DNA of 64,000 bases from Tenodera sinensis. Its lineage: Eukaryota; Arthropoda; Insecta; Mantodea; Mantidae. The stretch spans positions 48,294,076-48,358,075 of the forward strand of contig CM060970.1 in NCBI GenBank assembly GCA_030765045.1, read 5' to 3'. Below are positions 1 through 9,370 of the stretch, in pieces; position 1 is the stretch's first letter, and each line of letters starts with the position of its first letter. The notes beneath the pieces are model-generated. The model was not told where the DNA came from. It was given only the letters and a program-made list of their open reading frames with translations, and ran no database searches. The position numbers and the translations under genes are program-made.

Positions 1-814
1 AGCTATGAATACAAATCAATCCATTAGGCATCCTTGCATCTTACGTATATGCGATTGAAAAATAGCACACTAATATAAAATAAAAGATTATTATTAGCTA
101 GATTATCAGAGATTCAGCACTATTCTTAACGAAAGCTAAAACAAGAGTAATTATTTAATTTACAAAAGTCTAATATAATAGATGATGCAAAGATTTACAT
201 ACCCGCTTACTCTGCTTCTCTTCTGCGAAATTTCGGACTAGGGCAATGTATTTGAGATACTTTGATTTACTGTTAGTGATTTTTCGTATTACTAATGCCA
301 TCACTCACCAAAATGTTATATTACTTAAATTTTGAAGCCTGTAAAAGCCTGTAATATGAACGGAACTCCAGCAAACAACCCGTATTTCCATAGTGATGCA
401 TAAATACCCAAGGTTCATTGTTAACAAAAAGTAGAGAAGATATAAATTCGCTTCTTGCTTGTTATACTTCTAGCGACGTTCGTGGAGAATGGTATTACTA
501 ATACGCAACTCAAATGAACACTAGAACATTAAAAAAAAAAAAAAAAAAAAAACATTTATTTTTAAATACCAGGTTATCTGATTTCAGTTGTAAGCGCTAA
601 AAGGTTAGCGAATAAGAACTTTATTTTTGTACGTCATGTTACTCCGTCTGAAAAAAATATGTTGCGATCGCCATCCTCTAATCCAGATTGAATGATAAAG
701 TTATAAAAAAAGCTAGATACATATATAGATGGCTTAATTTAATGGTTTGTTGCTTTAAGAGGTTGTGTGCGCAATAGATTCCACAATCATTGCAGTTCCT
801 CTTGCGAATTTTTT
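1..814. other. Unassigned AT-rich sequence
   Basis: No coding frame of note and no repeat shared with the rest of the window was recognised here. It contains a simple A-run near 531-550. Confidence 0.5.
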
Positions 815-1065
815 ACTTTCTATACTCTTCTGGTAAGTAGAGGAAGCATCACATTCCCAAAAATGCGATATTGATATTTCACCGAAATACGGGTTATAAG
901 GCCCTTTAAATCTCCCTCCCCCCAGAAAACATTTTTAGAGAAAGGGGTGTATGTGTGTCTGTGTGGGAGGGGGAGGAGTTACGGCATTACTTAAAAACGA
1001 AAAGTCGGTTAAATACCAAATTTGGTATTTAAGTTTGGCATCTTTCAAGGATGCGACACGAATAT
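815..1065 (+). mobile_element. Family A (HINE-like) 5' fragment
   Basis: The stretch opens with a variant of the Family A start (ACTTTCTATACT after a T run). It then follows the family order: the GGTAAGTAGAGGAAG block, a cytosine-rich variant of the CCCCTGAATCC block, a short TGTGTGTCTGTGTG tract, the AAAACGAAAAGTCGGTTAAA block and the CAAGGATGCGACACGAA block. It diverges into another repeat near 1065. The copy is old and 3'-truncated. Confidence 0.7.
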
Positions 1066-1170
1066 TTGGACATTTTTAGTAGGTATGCTGGCCCATTAGG
1101 AGGCACTTTAGAGTATCGAAAAATCGTGATTCCTTGTAAATTACCTTGTGAAGTGCTTAAGGGGACCTAG
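1044..1170 (+). repeat. Diverged direct repeat, copy 1
   Basis: The block from CAAGGATG through GAATATTTGGACATTT and CCTTGTAAATTACCT recurs at 1860-1985 in the same orientation with mismatches and small indels. The first part overlaps Family A, so this may be a variant subfamily with a different 3' half. Confidence 0.6.
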
Positions 1171-1859
1171 GATAGATTTTAAGCCAAAGTGGTCAATATT
1201 TTCGATTTTTGATTTACACAAAAATGAGCTCTTTAAAATATTTAAATGCATTTTATGATGTCCCAAATCAGGGCTGGACAATTTTAACCGTTTACATGAG
1301 AACCGTATTAATGTTTTCAGTATAAAATTTGTTTTCTCAGAACATTTTTCCATATGACAAATAACCCATGCAGTATAGTTTTCTTTGCTTTTTCATGAAA
1401 CTTGGCATAACTGCTCTACAATACTTTCTAAATAAATTGTAGAATCCATTTTGGGCTACAACATAAAACTTGGTCTCAGTGGTGCTATTAATTCAAAACT
1501 TTTTACCTTTTAGGCTGCAATACCTACATTATTTATTATAATTAATATTTTGCTACTCAAAGAAAAAAAAAAAAAGAAAAAATCTAGAATCACTTCTCAA
1601 ATATTAATATGATAAAGAGGTACCTACCGCTGAATAAAAATATTTGTACCGCGAGGAGTATTTAACATTTTTCAAATATCACGACATGAAAAACAGAAAA
1701 TAGCTCATAGCTGAAAAACTACTTCATCAATTTTATTGAAATTTACATAGTAGGTATGTTATTTAGATGAGGGCAACCAAAATATAAAAATTAAAAATAG
1801 ATTGAAAAAATTGTAGAAAATCATATCATCTGTCCTAGGTCACCTTAAGTTCAGTATGT
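1171..1859. other. Unassigned AT-rich sequence between direct repeats
   Basis: Very AT-rich sequence with an A-run near 1561-1574. No frame or element was recognised. It may be the interior of a variant repeat bounded by the two direct copies. Confidence 0.4.
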
Positions 1860-1985
1860 TCCAAGGATGTTATGCGAATATTTGGACATTTATTAGTATA
1901 CTAGCCCAATTAGAGGCATTTTAGAAATGTCGAAAAATTGTGTTTAGAGTGCCTTGTAAATACCTTATCCAGTACTTAAGGAATG
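1860..1985 (+). repeat. Diverged direct repeat, copy 2
   Basis: Second copy of the block at 1044-1170, sharing GAATATTTGGACATTT, the GAGGCA-TTTAGA stretch, CGAAAAAT and CCTTGTAAAT. Spacing between copies is about 815 bp. Confidence 0.6.
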
Positions 1986-2066
1986 TTCCTATATTCCTCT
2001 AAACTGGATGAAGTTCGGATCATGGTCGCTAGCATATCAGCTGTGTGCGTTTTTAGGAGCCTTTGC

Positions 2067-2305
2067 ACATGCGCAGCTGGCATTACGTCATTGTCTTAGG
2101 AGCTAAACTAGTCATTGGTCGTGCACACAAAACGTGCATCCGTCCGTACCGTCATCTTTTGTCTCTCTCTTGCGTCAATGCCACTAGGTGGTAGCACACC
2201 GCGGCAGACATCAGAGTTACTGGATCTGATTAGCAGACGCTTCATGCAATGGGTACCCCTTTTCGCTTTTCTGTTTGGCATAAATCTCGCTAGGTGGTAG
2301 CACCC
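2067..2305. promoter_or_regulatory. Candidate regulatory patch: two CTCF-like motifs plus CRE-like site
   Basis: Seen: CCACTAGGTGGTAGCAC at 2181-2197 and CGCTAGGTGGTAGCACC near 2288-2304, in the same orientation about 106 bp apart. Just upstream are TGCGCAG and TTACGTCATTG. Known: the vertebrate CTCF core is close to CCASYAGRKGGCRS, and the first motif fits except for one T for C. Inference only: a shared repeat or chance would also explain the pair. Confidence 0.3.
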
Positions 2306-2643
2306 TGATCGGATATGCCAATTCACTCACTGTACAACAAAATTTAGCTGACAGAAGTAAAAGATGCGACAATGTAAATAGAAAAATCTATTTTGTGGGT
2401 TTGTGGATGAGTTATAGTATTATCAGTTATGATTTTATCACAAAGACTTCATTTTGTATTCCTAAAAGGATAAGATGCCTACAAAGTGGACTTTCTCTTA
2501 CCCATAGTCAAATTACCATGTTGAACACTTATACCGCTATTTGAGTTCAAACGCCTCCACAACCGGCAGTTTGAAGGTAATTGTGTATATGTACGGTTGA
2601 TAAAAATAGAAATTCGGTATTCGAGTGTAGTGTCAACATGAAG
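2306..2643. other. Unassigned stretch before the solo LTR
   Basis: No repeat or coding signal was recognised. Confidence 0.4.
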
Positions 2644-2647
2644 CTAT
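2644..2647. repeat. Left target-site duplication of solo LTR
   Basis: CTAT immediately before the LTR start, matching CTAT at 3484-3487. Confidence 0.6.
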
Positions 2648-2695
2648 TGTAACAAAACGCGGCGAAATCCCGAAGTCCGTTTACTTTTCTAACAC

Positions 2696-2701
2696 TTTAT
2701 T
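2696..2701 (-). terminator. LTR poly(A) signal
   Basis: AATAAA on the minus strand, close to the 3' end of the solo LTR, where the R/U5 boundary signal is expected. Confidence 0.5.
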
Positions 2702-3220
2702 TTCCTCTAAATCTTACTACAAATGCACAATTTCCTTCTCGTTGCTAACACAGTTTATAGGTAATGTTCTCTACTATTACAGTACACAACTGTTCTTCCG
2801 ATAATCTTTCTCAGCCTTTCAATGTCTTTCTCAGTTTCACTGTCTCATATATCTTTACTATTATAATACAATCACTCGACGACACATACGTGCTCGCTGA
2901 CAGACTGGCCGATTCACTCTCGTAACTAAAACTAACGTACACGACGACTTAAAGAACTATCATTCACTCAACTTTAACACTCAACTCTAAAAACTGACGC
3001 CAGACGCCAGTTCGAGTCGAACGGAGGTGAGGTGAATGTTCCTCCGGTCGAGTGTCTTTACCGCAGTACCTAGCCGTCATACGGCTTTACCTGCGCGATG
3101 GTTTTGACGGTGTCACTACAGGGATGTTTTCACTGGGAAATTTGTTGGGACAGGGGTTTTTATAGTAAGGGAGGGATTGTAGGCAGGGATTGGTTCGCAA
3201 GTGACGTTCACTGGCTGTCC

Positions 3221-3228
3221 TATTTATA
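3221..3228 (-). promoter_or_regulatory. LTR TATA box
   Basis: TATAAATA on the minus strand, with a CRE-like TTACGTCA 12 bp upstream, inside the solo LTR. Confidence 0.5.
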
Positions 3229-3483
3229 CTGGAGCCGGCGTGACGTAACCTCCTTCGAGTTCTTTCCATTACACGTGTCCATGACTCAGCAAAGAAGTTG
3301 CCAAAGTTTCTGATGTTATCGCTGTTCGATCACATACACACAGTCGCTAGTTGTCCTGTAGCCCCGGACCTCCTCCATGCCTCGCCGTCATTATTACGGT
3401 CACGCACACACACAACCGCTCGTCGTATCCAAGTTCACCCGGCCTCCTCTTGCCCGTATATTGTTGAACGACCCAATGTCACA

Positions 3484-3487
3484 CTAT
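3484..3487. repeat. Right target-site duplication of solo LTR
   Basis: CTAT immediately after the LTR end, matching 2644-2647. Confidence 0.6.
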
Positions 3488-3775
3488 TTTAAATGCCAAC
3501 AGAAAATTAATTTATCAAGAAAAGAATTAGAATTTCACAAGAAGAAATTATGTGGTTTTTCTGCTTCAGGAAATGAGATATGGTGACTGATAACAAATTA
3601 GTACTATTAATATTTGGGTAGCGAAACAGTGCAAATGGGGAGCAGGCTAAAGGCTTACACATTAGGTACTTCATTCTTATACTAAACTAGACTTAATTAT
3701 GTACAATTCAACTAAAATGCACAAAAGCAATTCGATATTTCGTCAGACAAGTTATGCATTATTATCTATTATTGC

Positions 3776-4058
<283 letters not shown>

Positions 4059-4484
4059 GGGAGCGGCTACACTTGTATCAATTTTTATACTCATATCTAT
4101 TGTAACGCATACTATTTCACATTTTCAGGGCTATCGAAGTCTAAAGTATACGAACACCCATAATGTATATTCACGATCCGCCACTGATCAACACATTAAC
4201 ACCGAAACAAATTTTAATTTGCTCTCGCTTCAAAGAATGGTGACAAGAAAATAAGCAATTTTCGTCAGCCGTTGCCAAAACTAACAAACAAGCATAGTTT
4301 TATTATATTTATGCAAATGTGTCGATGTCGGGGGAGTTTAAAACAAGCATTTACAATACCTGTGTCAAGGCCGCCGACGGGGGTGGTGTATCATAGCTCA
4401 TTGCACCATCAGGAACACTTTTGGGGGAATGCGAAAATATTTAACTAAATTCAGGGCAGATTAGGTAAGCTTTTGCTTACTGTG
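4059..4484. other. Unassigned stretch
   Basis: Contains a short GC-rich patch near 4368-4390. No coding frame or known repeat was seen. Confidence 0.4.
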
Positions 4485-5040
4485 CTAATATGAGTAGTAT
4501 GTTCCACCTAAAAATTTTATAGCATGATTTCACCGGAAGTACATGTTTTGTGTCACTTCGAACCTTAAAAAGAGGTATTTTAGAAAAATATGTGTGTGTC
4601 TGTGAAAAACATAAGTCAGTAGTGAAAAGTTCGTTAAATAGTTAAATACCAAGCTTGGCATTTAACTTCAGCATCCTCCAAGGATGCTATTAGATTTTCA
4701 AGAAAATTCCCGTATCCTGAATTCCCTTTTACATGGAACATTTTTCGAAACTGTTGATGTTCTCAAAAATGGTTCCAACGATTTTGATTAAAATACCGCA
4801 TGTTTAAAATATTTTCATCCAAATGAAATATGCATCTTTAATTTTCAGGGAAGTTCTCAAAGTCCTCTTCATTCTGGACGACTTTTGTACCATTGCAGTT
4901 ACTAAACCGTAAGAAAGGAACAATATACAACACAAAAAAGTAAATCTCATTAAGCACACAGTTTATGCCAAATGCACTTTTTTGTGGAGTGAACAACCAT
5001 TTTCGATATATTCTTTATTTGTTTGAATCTTCGACTGTTT
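4485..5040 (+). mobile_element. Family A copy, old
   Basis: Carries the family blocks in order: CACCGGAAGTACATGTTTTG, TTTAGAAAAATATGTGTGTG, AAGGATGC, TTTACATGGAACATTTTTCG, ACGATTTTGATTAAAAT, TCTGGACGACTTTTG and TGTGGAGTGAAC. It lacks both termini. Confidence 0.75.
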
Positions 5041-5495
5041 TTTTTTCTTTCAAATAGAAATGTGTGAGACTCCCTGAAAAAAATTATTTTTATAAAAAGA
5101 TATGTATATGTATGTGAGTGTCTGTGTGTGAACATATCTCAAAATCGAAAACACTGTTGAATACCAAACTTGGTATCGCATCTTCCAAGGATGTAACACA
5201 AAATGTTTCAAGAGAATCTCTCAACACAACTTACCCTTTACATGGAACATTTTTTGAAATTTGTTATTTTCTCAAAAATGACTTGATTTTGACTAAAATG
5301 ATAAGATATTTCCATGACAAATGAAATGCATATCTTGAACTTTCCGGGAATATTCCTCAGAAGTGCTCTTCACTCTGGGTGACTTTTCGTAACTGATAAA
5401 CCATAAGAGATAGCTTACTACACAAAAACAAATTTATATCTCCTAAAATCTTAGAATTTATGCTTCTTTTAGTGAATCATATCCGAGTTATTCAT
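5041..5495 (+). mobile_element. Family A copy, old, directly adjacent
   Basis: A second set of the same blocks in the same orientation (TGAGACTCCCTGA, CAAGGATGTAACAC, TTTACATGGAACATTTTTTG, GATTTTGACTAAAAT, CTCTGGGTGACTTTTCG). It joins the previous copy head to tail and runs up to the hairpin repeat at 5496. Confidence 0.72.
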
Positions 5496-5702
5496 AGAAA
5501 ATTGAATAAACGACAAATTTTTTTTCTTTTGGCGTATTTCAACAGATTCAACGGTTTTTGTGTAAATTAAATTTAAAAAACCCACAATTTATTACAACAA
5601 AAGGGCAACAAATTGTGGGTTCTTTTAAATTTAATTTACACAAAAAGCATTGAATCTATTGAAATGCGCCAAAGGGAAAAGTTGTCATTTATTCAATTTT
5701 CT
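5496..5702. repeat. Long inverted repeat (hairpin element, arms about 92 bp)
   Basis: Bases 5496-5588 and 5611-5702 are near-perfect reverse complements, both starting AGAAAATTGAATAAA when read inward and both passing through TTTTTGTGTAAATTAAATTT. About 22 nt separate the arms. The unit resembles a foldback MITE or the product of palindromic replication. No coding capacity. Confidence 0.9.
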
Positions 5703-5728
5703 ATAATATAGCCATAAATCAAGAACCT

Positions 5729-5970
5729 GGCGGCGCCGTGACCGAGCGGTTAGCGCGCTCGCCTACCACCTAGGCGGCCCGGGTTCGATCCCAGGGACCC
5801 GCATGTGGTATTGTGGTGGACGAAGCGGCGTCAGGGCGGGTTTTCTCCAGGTATTCCGGTTTCCCCCGCCATCTCATTCCACCGTTGCTCCATCTTCATT
5901 CCATGTATCATCAGTGTCACCGCCTGCGGTGCCGTAGTAGTAAAAGCGGGCGTTAAACACTACAAACAAC
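5729..5970 (+). mobile_element. SINE-E, full copy with 12-bp target duplication
   Basis: A 242-bp tRNA-derived SINE. The head holds an A-box-like GTGACCGAGCGG and a B box GGGTTCGATCCC. The body contains GTGGTGGACGAAGCGGCG and CGGTTTCCCCCGCCATCTC, and the end is GCGGGCGTTAAACAC plus a short AC-rich tail. AATCAAGAACCT flanks it at 5717-5728 and 5971-5982, an exact 12-bp duplication that shows target-primed insertion. Further copies are at 34607 and 61702. Confidence 0.93.
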
Positions 5971-6186
5971 AATCAAGAACCTTCAATCAGCCAGGTGGTG
6001 ATAAATTTTTTTGTTAAAAATATTTTTTTGTAGAAAACTATAAACTTTTCAACATTTTGGTATTAGACTTTCTTGTTATTCACAACATGAGAAATTCACT
6101 TAAAGTGACGGATCATTTCACTTCCATCGTGTATAATAAAAGCATTTCTACAAATGTTTTTCTCTCTGAAGTAGAACAGGCTTTTT

Positions 6187-7174
6187 ACTTTCTCTGCTTC
6201 ATGCAGTAAATGGAAAAGTATTGTATTTGACCCAAAATTTCGATATCCAGGTTTCACCGGAAATGTATGTTTTGAGGCCCCTCAATAAAAAAAAAGCTGT
6301 TTTAGAAAAAGGTCCGTGGTTACAAATCAAAGTGGGTATTTAAATTTAATATGCTTCAAGGATGCGACACGAAGATTTTCAAGAACATTCCTAACCCTAA
6401 ACTACCCTTTATACGGAAAATTTTTTCGAAAATTTTGATTTTCTCAAAAGTGGCTGATTTTGATGACGGTCTGGGCGGCTCATTTGGTTAGACGCTGACC
6501 TACTGATCTCAAAGTCATGGGTTCAAATCCGCCCCAGACCTGTGGTTTTTAAGTGTGCATAACTGATTTACTGGCATGGAAAAAAACTCCTGCGGGACAA
6601 AATTTCGGCACACCGGCGTCGCTGATGTAATCCTGACAATTGACAGCGTCGTTAAACAACAAAATAATTTAATTTGAAACCATTTTTATTAAAATGCTAT
6701 ATGTTTAAGATATTTTTATCGCAAACGAAATGTACATTTTAAATTTTCTGGCTATAGCCTATGTAGTCCTATTTAGAGATAGACCAAGTCTTACTGCACA
6801 AAAAATGTAGATTTCTTTAAAACACACAATTTATGCATGTGCGTCTTTTTGTGGAGCGAACAATTTCGGAGATATTCCTTGTTATTTGTGTGTTTTCCAA
6901 TACTTGAACGTTATTCAAATGGAAGCTCGTTATTCAATTTTTTATCTGTTTGGCTGTGCAAAGATAACGGAATTTCAAAGCTTTAAAGGATTTGACTATC
7001 GCTCAAAGCCTACTGTATTTCCATATCCCCTTGCATTTATAAGAAAATCAGCAGCAAGGTAATTTCTGCAAATATTTATCTGGAGTAACATGAAGAAGGT
7101 GAAGGAATAAGATTTTGTAAGAATAGTTCGTACAAGAGTAGATAAAGTTATGTGAGTGCAACACATAAGATTTT
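6187..7174 (+). mobile_element. Family A copy interrupted by SINE-D
   Basis: Starts ACTTTCTCTGCT after a T run and follows the family through CACCGGAAATGTATG, CAAGGATGCGACACGAAG, the imidazole-like ATTCCTTGTTATTTGTGTG block and CTATCGCTCAAAGCC. It ends AGTAGATAAAGT-TATGTGAGTGCAACACATAAGATTTTT. A SINE-D copy occupies 6468-6665. Confidence 0.85.
6468..6665 (+). mobile_element. SINE-D inside Family A
   Basis: The head GGGCGGCTCATTTGGTTAGA and B box GGGTTCAAATCC look tRNA-like. The body carries TTTACTGGCATG, CTCCTGCGGGACAAAATTTC and GGCACACCGGCG, and the tail is GCGTCGTTAAACAACAAAA. Flanks (ATTTTGAT and ATTTTTAT) are at best an eroded duplication. Confidence 0.88.
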
Positions 7175-7206
7175 TAAGAATAGGTTGTTTAAATTATTTT
7201 GTTGTT

Positions 7207-7418
7207 TTAACGACGCTGTCAATTGCCAAGATCACATCAGTGTCGCCGGTGTGCCGGAATTTCGTCCCGCAGGAGTTCTTTTACATGCCAGTAAATCTAC
7301 TGACATGGAGCTGTCGTTTTTAAGCACACTTAAAAACCATCGGCCTAGGCCGGGTTTGAACCCGTGACCTTGGGATCAGTAAGCCAGCTTCTAACCAACT
7401 GAGCCACCCAGACCGACG
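7207..7418 (-). mobile_element. SINE-D, near full length
   Basis: Minus-strand copy from the tail (TTAACGACGCTGTCAATTGCC on plus) to the head (GAGCCACCCAGACC). The B box is present as GGGTTTGAACCCG on plus. Confidence 0.9.
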
Positions 7419-7918
7419 TATAGTTTAAGAATGTATGGAGAAAGTCATGAATGTAATACATCAGATCTTTATTGTGTAGTAACATTTGTTAAATATCTGA
7501 CTCTACAAGTTTCGGTGGGGGGGGGGGGGGGGCTTAGCATCTCGGGCTATGAAATCTTTTGTACTTGTGACCGTGACGGAGCACATCCCAGGAGCTAGGG
7601 CAGGGTGAGAGGATAGTAAGAGAGACGACAGCAGAGGGCAGGGTCCCTAACAATGACACATTAAAACTTCCCGGTGGCGACTAGTACAACCGGCTTCTCT
7701 TCCCCCCACTAGCTTGCACATCCCCTGGAAGCCCGAACTTGGAGACCTCCCCGATCCGGAGGACGAGGACTTACAAATTCTTTGCCATGTACGCCAAAGC
7801 CCCTGCCTACATTTAGAATCCTGAAATGGCCTATCAGGATGAAAGTGGAAATGAAATCAAAAGAGAGGTGAAATGCAGGGACGGGGAATTTGGAGGATGT
7901 AATTACCTTTTCCAGCAT
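7419..7918. other. Unassigned stretch between SINE-D copies
   Basis: Contains the 3' end of a Family A-like sequence near 7435-7470 and a G-run at 7517-7532. Otherwise unrecognised and comparatively G+C-rich. Confidence 0.4.
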
Positions 7919-8127
7919 TCGCCTGGGTGGCTCATTTGGTTAGACGCTGGCCTATTGATCCCAAGGTCGTGGGTTCAAATCCGACCTAGACCGATAGTTT
8001 TTAAGTGTGTTTAAAAACGTCAGCCCCATGTCAGTAGATTTTAGATTTATTGGCATGTAAAAGAGCTCCTGCGGGATCAAATTTCAGCACACCGGCGACG
8101 TTGATGTAATCCTGGCAATTGACAGCA
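7919..8127 (+). mobile_element. SINE-D, tail-truncated
   Basis: Head CTGGGTGGCTCATTTGGTTA, B box GGGTTCAAATCC, then the usual body. It stops after CAATTGACAGC and lacks the GTCGTTAAACAAC tail, passing into AT-rich sequence. Confidence 0.88.
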
Positions 8128-8261
8128 AAATAATTTAATTTAATTCAACTGGCGACCCAGGGAAGCTACACAGGAGAAACGAACTCATGACCTTCCGAAT
8201 GCGGGCCACAGACGCTACCCTCTGAGCAATCCCGCTTGGTAAGTAAACACCTAAAACTTAT

Positions 8262-8462
8262 GTTAACGACACTATCAATTGCCAGAACCATATCAGCACC
8301 GCAAGTATGCCGTAATTTCGTCCCGCAAGAGTCTTTTTTACACGACAATAGATACACTGACATGAGGTTGTTGATTTTAAGCACAATTAAAAGCCAAGCA
8401 TCTGGGTGGGGTTTGAACTAGCGAGCTTGGGATCAGAACCAACTGAGTCAAGCAGATCGACG
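8262..8462 (-). mobile_element. SINE-D, diverged
   Basis: Minus-strand copy starting TTAACGACACTATCAATTGCC and ending near the head at CAAGCAGATCG. It has many substitutions and is older than its neighbours. Confidence 0.8.
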
Positions 8463-8581
8463 AAAGAAAAGGTGTTTTAATAAAATTCGTTAGTCATTTT
8501 GAAGAAATAATCCTTGTAAAGGGTAGTTTAAATCTTCATTTTGTGAAGATATTGAAATTCAATTTTGAATTATACGTTCCC

Positions 8582-8655
8582 TTTGAGTGAAACACGCACA
8601 CACATACACAAAGAGGGAGAGAGGAGAGAGACAGAGAGGGGGAGAGAGAGATTTC
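8582..8655. repeat. CA and GA simple repeats
   Basis: A short CACACA tract followed by a GAGAGA-rich stretch with interruptions. Confidence 0.7.
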
Positions 8656-8707
8656 TAAAACTGCTTTTCTGGGTTCATAAGATTTCAAAACACCTACTGA
8701 AATCTTA

Positions 8708-8863
8708 TCCGGCCCAGACCGATGGCTTTTAAGTGTGCTTAAAAATGACAGCTCCATGTCAGTAGATTTACTGGCATGTAAAAGAACTCCTGCGGGACAA
8801 AACTCCGGCACACTGACGACACTGATGTGATCCTGGCAATTTACAGCGTCGTTAAACAACAAA
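8708..8863 (+). mobile_element. SINE-D, 5'-truncated
   Basis: Begins within the head at GGCCCAGACCGATGG and runs through the body to GCGTCGTTAAACAACAAAT. Truncation at the 5' end is typical of retrotransposition. Confidence 0.87.
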
Positions 8864-8879
8864 TTATTTTTTTAATATT

Positions 8880-8942
8880 TTTAACATTGAATATTTGGGT
8901 GGAATGCAGTACTTTTTAGTTAAGTGGTATAGAAAGTAAAGA
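8880..8942 (-). mobile_element. Family A end fragment
   Basis: AATATTTGGGTGGAATGCAG followed by TAGAAAGTAAAG matches the minus-strand version of the Family A start. Confidence 0.55.
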
Positions 8943-9159
8943 AAGGTCCGGAAATGTAGCTATAGAAAGATTAACGCGACCTTGGCCGTGTACGTTTTGC
9001 TTTTTACATCTTTATTTATGGGTTCTAAACCCTAGTGACTTAATGGCGTTACGCCATTGTGCTGAAGGGAATCTCATATGACGTAAACTTCTGTGTTACT
9101 CCTTGCATAATATTGGGCCACAAGGAAACAGAAGAGCGTGATTACCAAGTTACAAATAC

Positions 9160-9370
9160 TCATAGTGATGCGCGCCGGCCACGGAAAGCAATCGACAAAG
9201 GGGTTTTATGCGCATGCGGTGCCGTGCTGCACAGATGTGCGAGGAAACAGCCGGCTCAGTCAGAAAAAATGTCAGTGTGTTACCGACCTTCCGCGAGGTA
9301 AAAAGGGTGAACGGTTTTTAGTGGATTAGCATGGTGTGTGCTTAGCAGCGCGGAACGTCGTGCAAGGTAA
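9160..9370 (+). other. CpG-richer stretch with splice-donor-like end (possible first exon)
   Basis: Base composition shifts to many CG dinucleotides (GCGCGCCGGCC, GCGCATGCGG, CTTCCGCGAGG, GCGCGGAACGTCG) and ends CAAGGTAAGC, which fits a splice donor. Two short overlapping open frames (80 and 63 codons) pass through it without any family I recognise. A host first exon is possible but unsupported by homology, and an unrecognised LTR or SINE head would look similar. Confidence 0.2.

Larger units (their letters stand above)
2648..3483 (-). mobile_element. Solo LTR of an LTR retrotransposon
   Basis: An 836-bp unit begins TGTAAC and ends GTCACA on the plus strand, giving TG...CA termini, and both sides carry CTAT (2644-2647 and 3484-3487), a 4-bp target duplication. 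Read on the minus strand it has, in order, a CRE-like TTACGTCA (3241-3248), a TATAAATA box (3221-3228), a second TATA-like CTATAAAAA near 3157-3165, and an AATAAA poly(A) signal (2696-2701) about 48 bp before the LTR end. It is richer in G+C than its surroundings. No gag-pol sequence or second LTR lies beside it, so LTR-LTR recombination has probably removed the internal region. A 4-bp duplication fits Gypsy-type better than Copia-type elements, but the superfamily is not proven. Confidence 0.72.

Noticed and set aside
3087..3313. Short frames on both strands
   Set aside because: They lie inside the solo LTR and carry no family signature.
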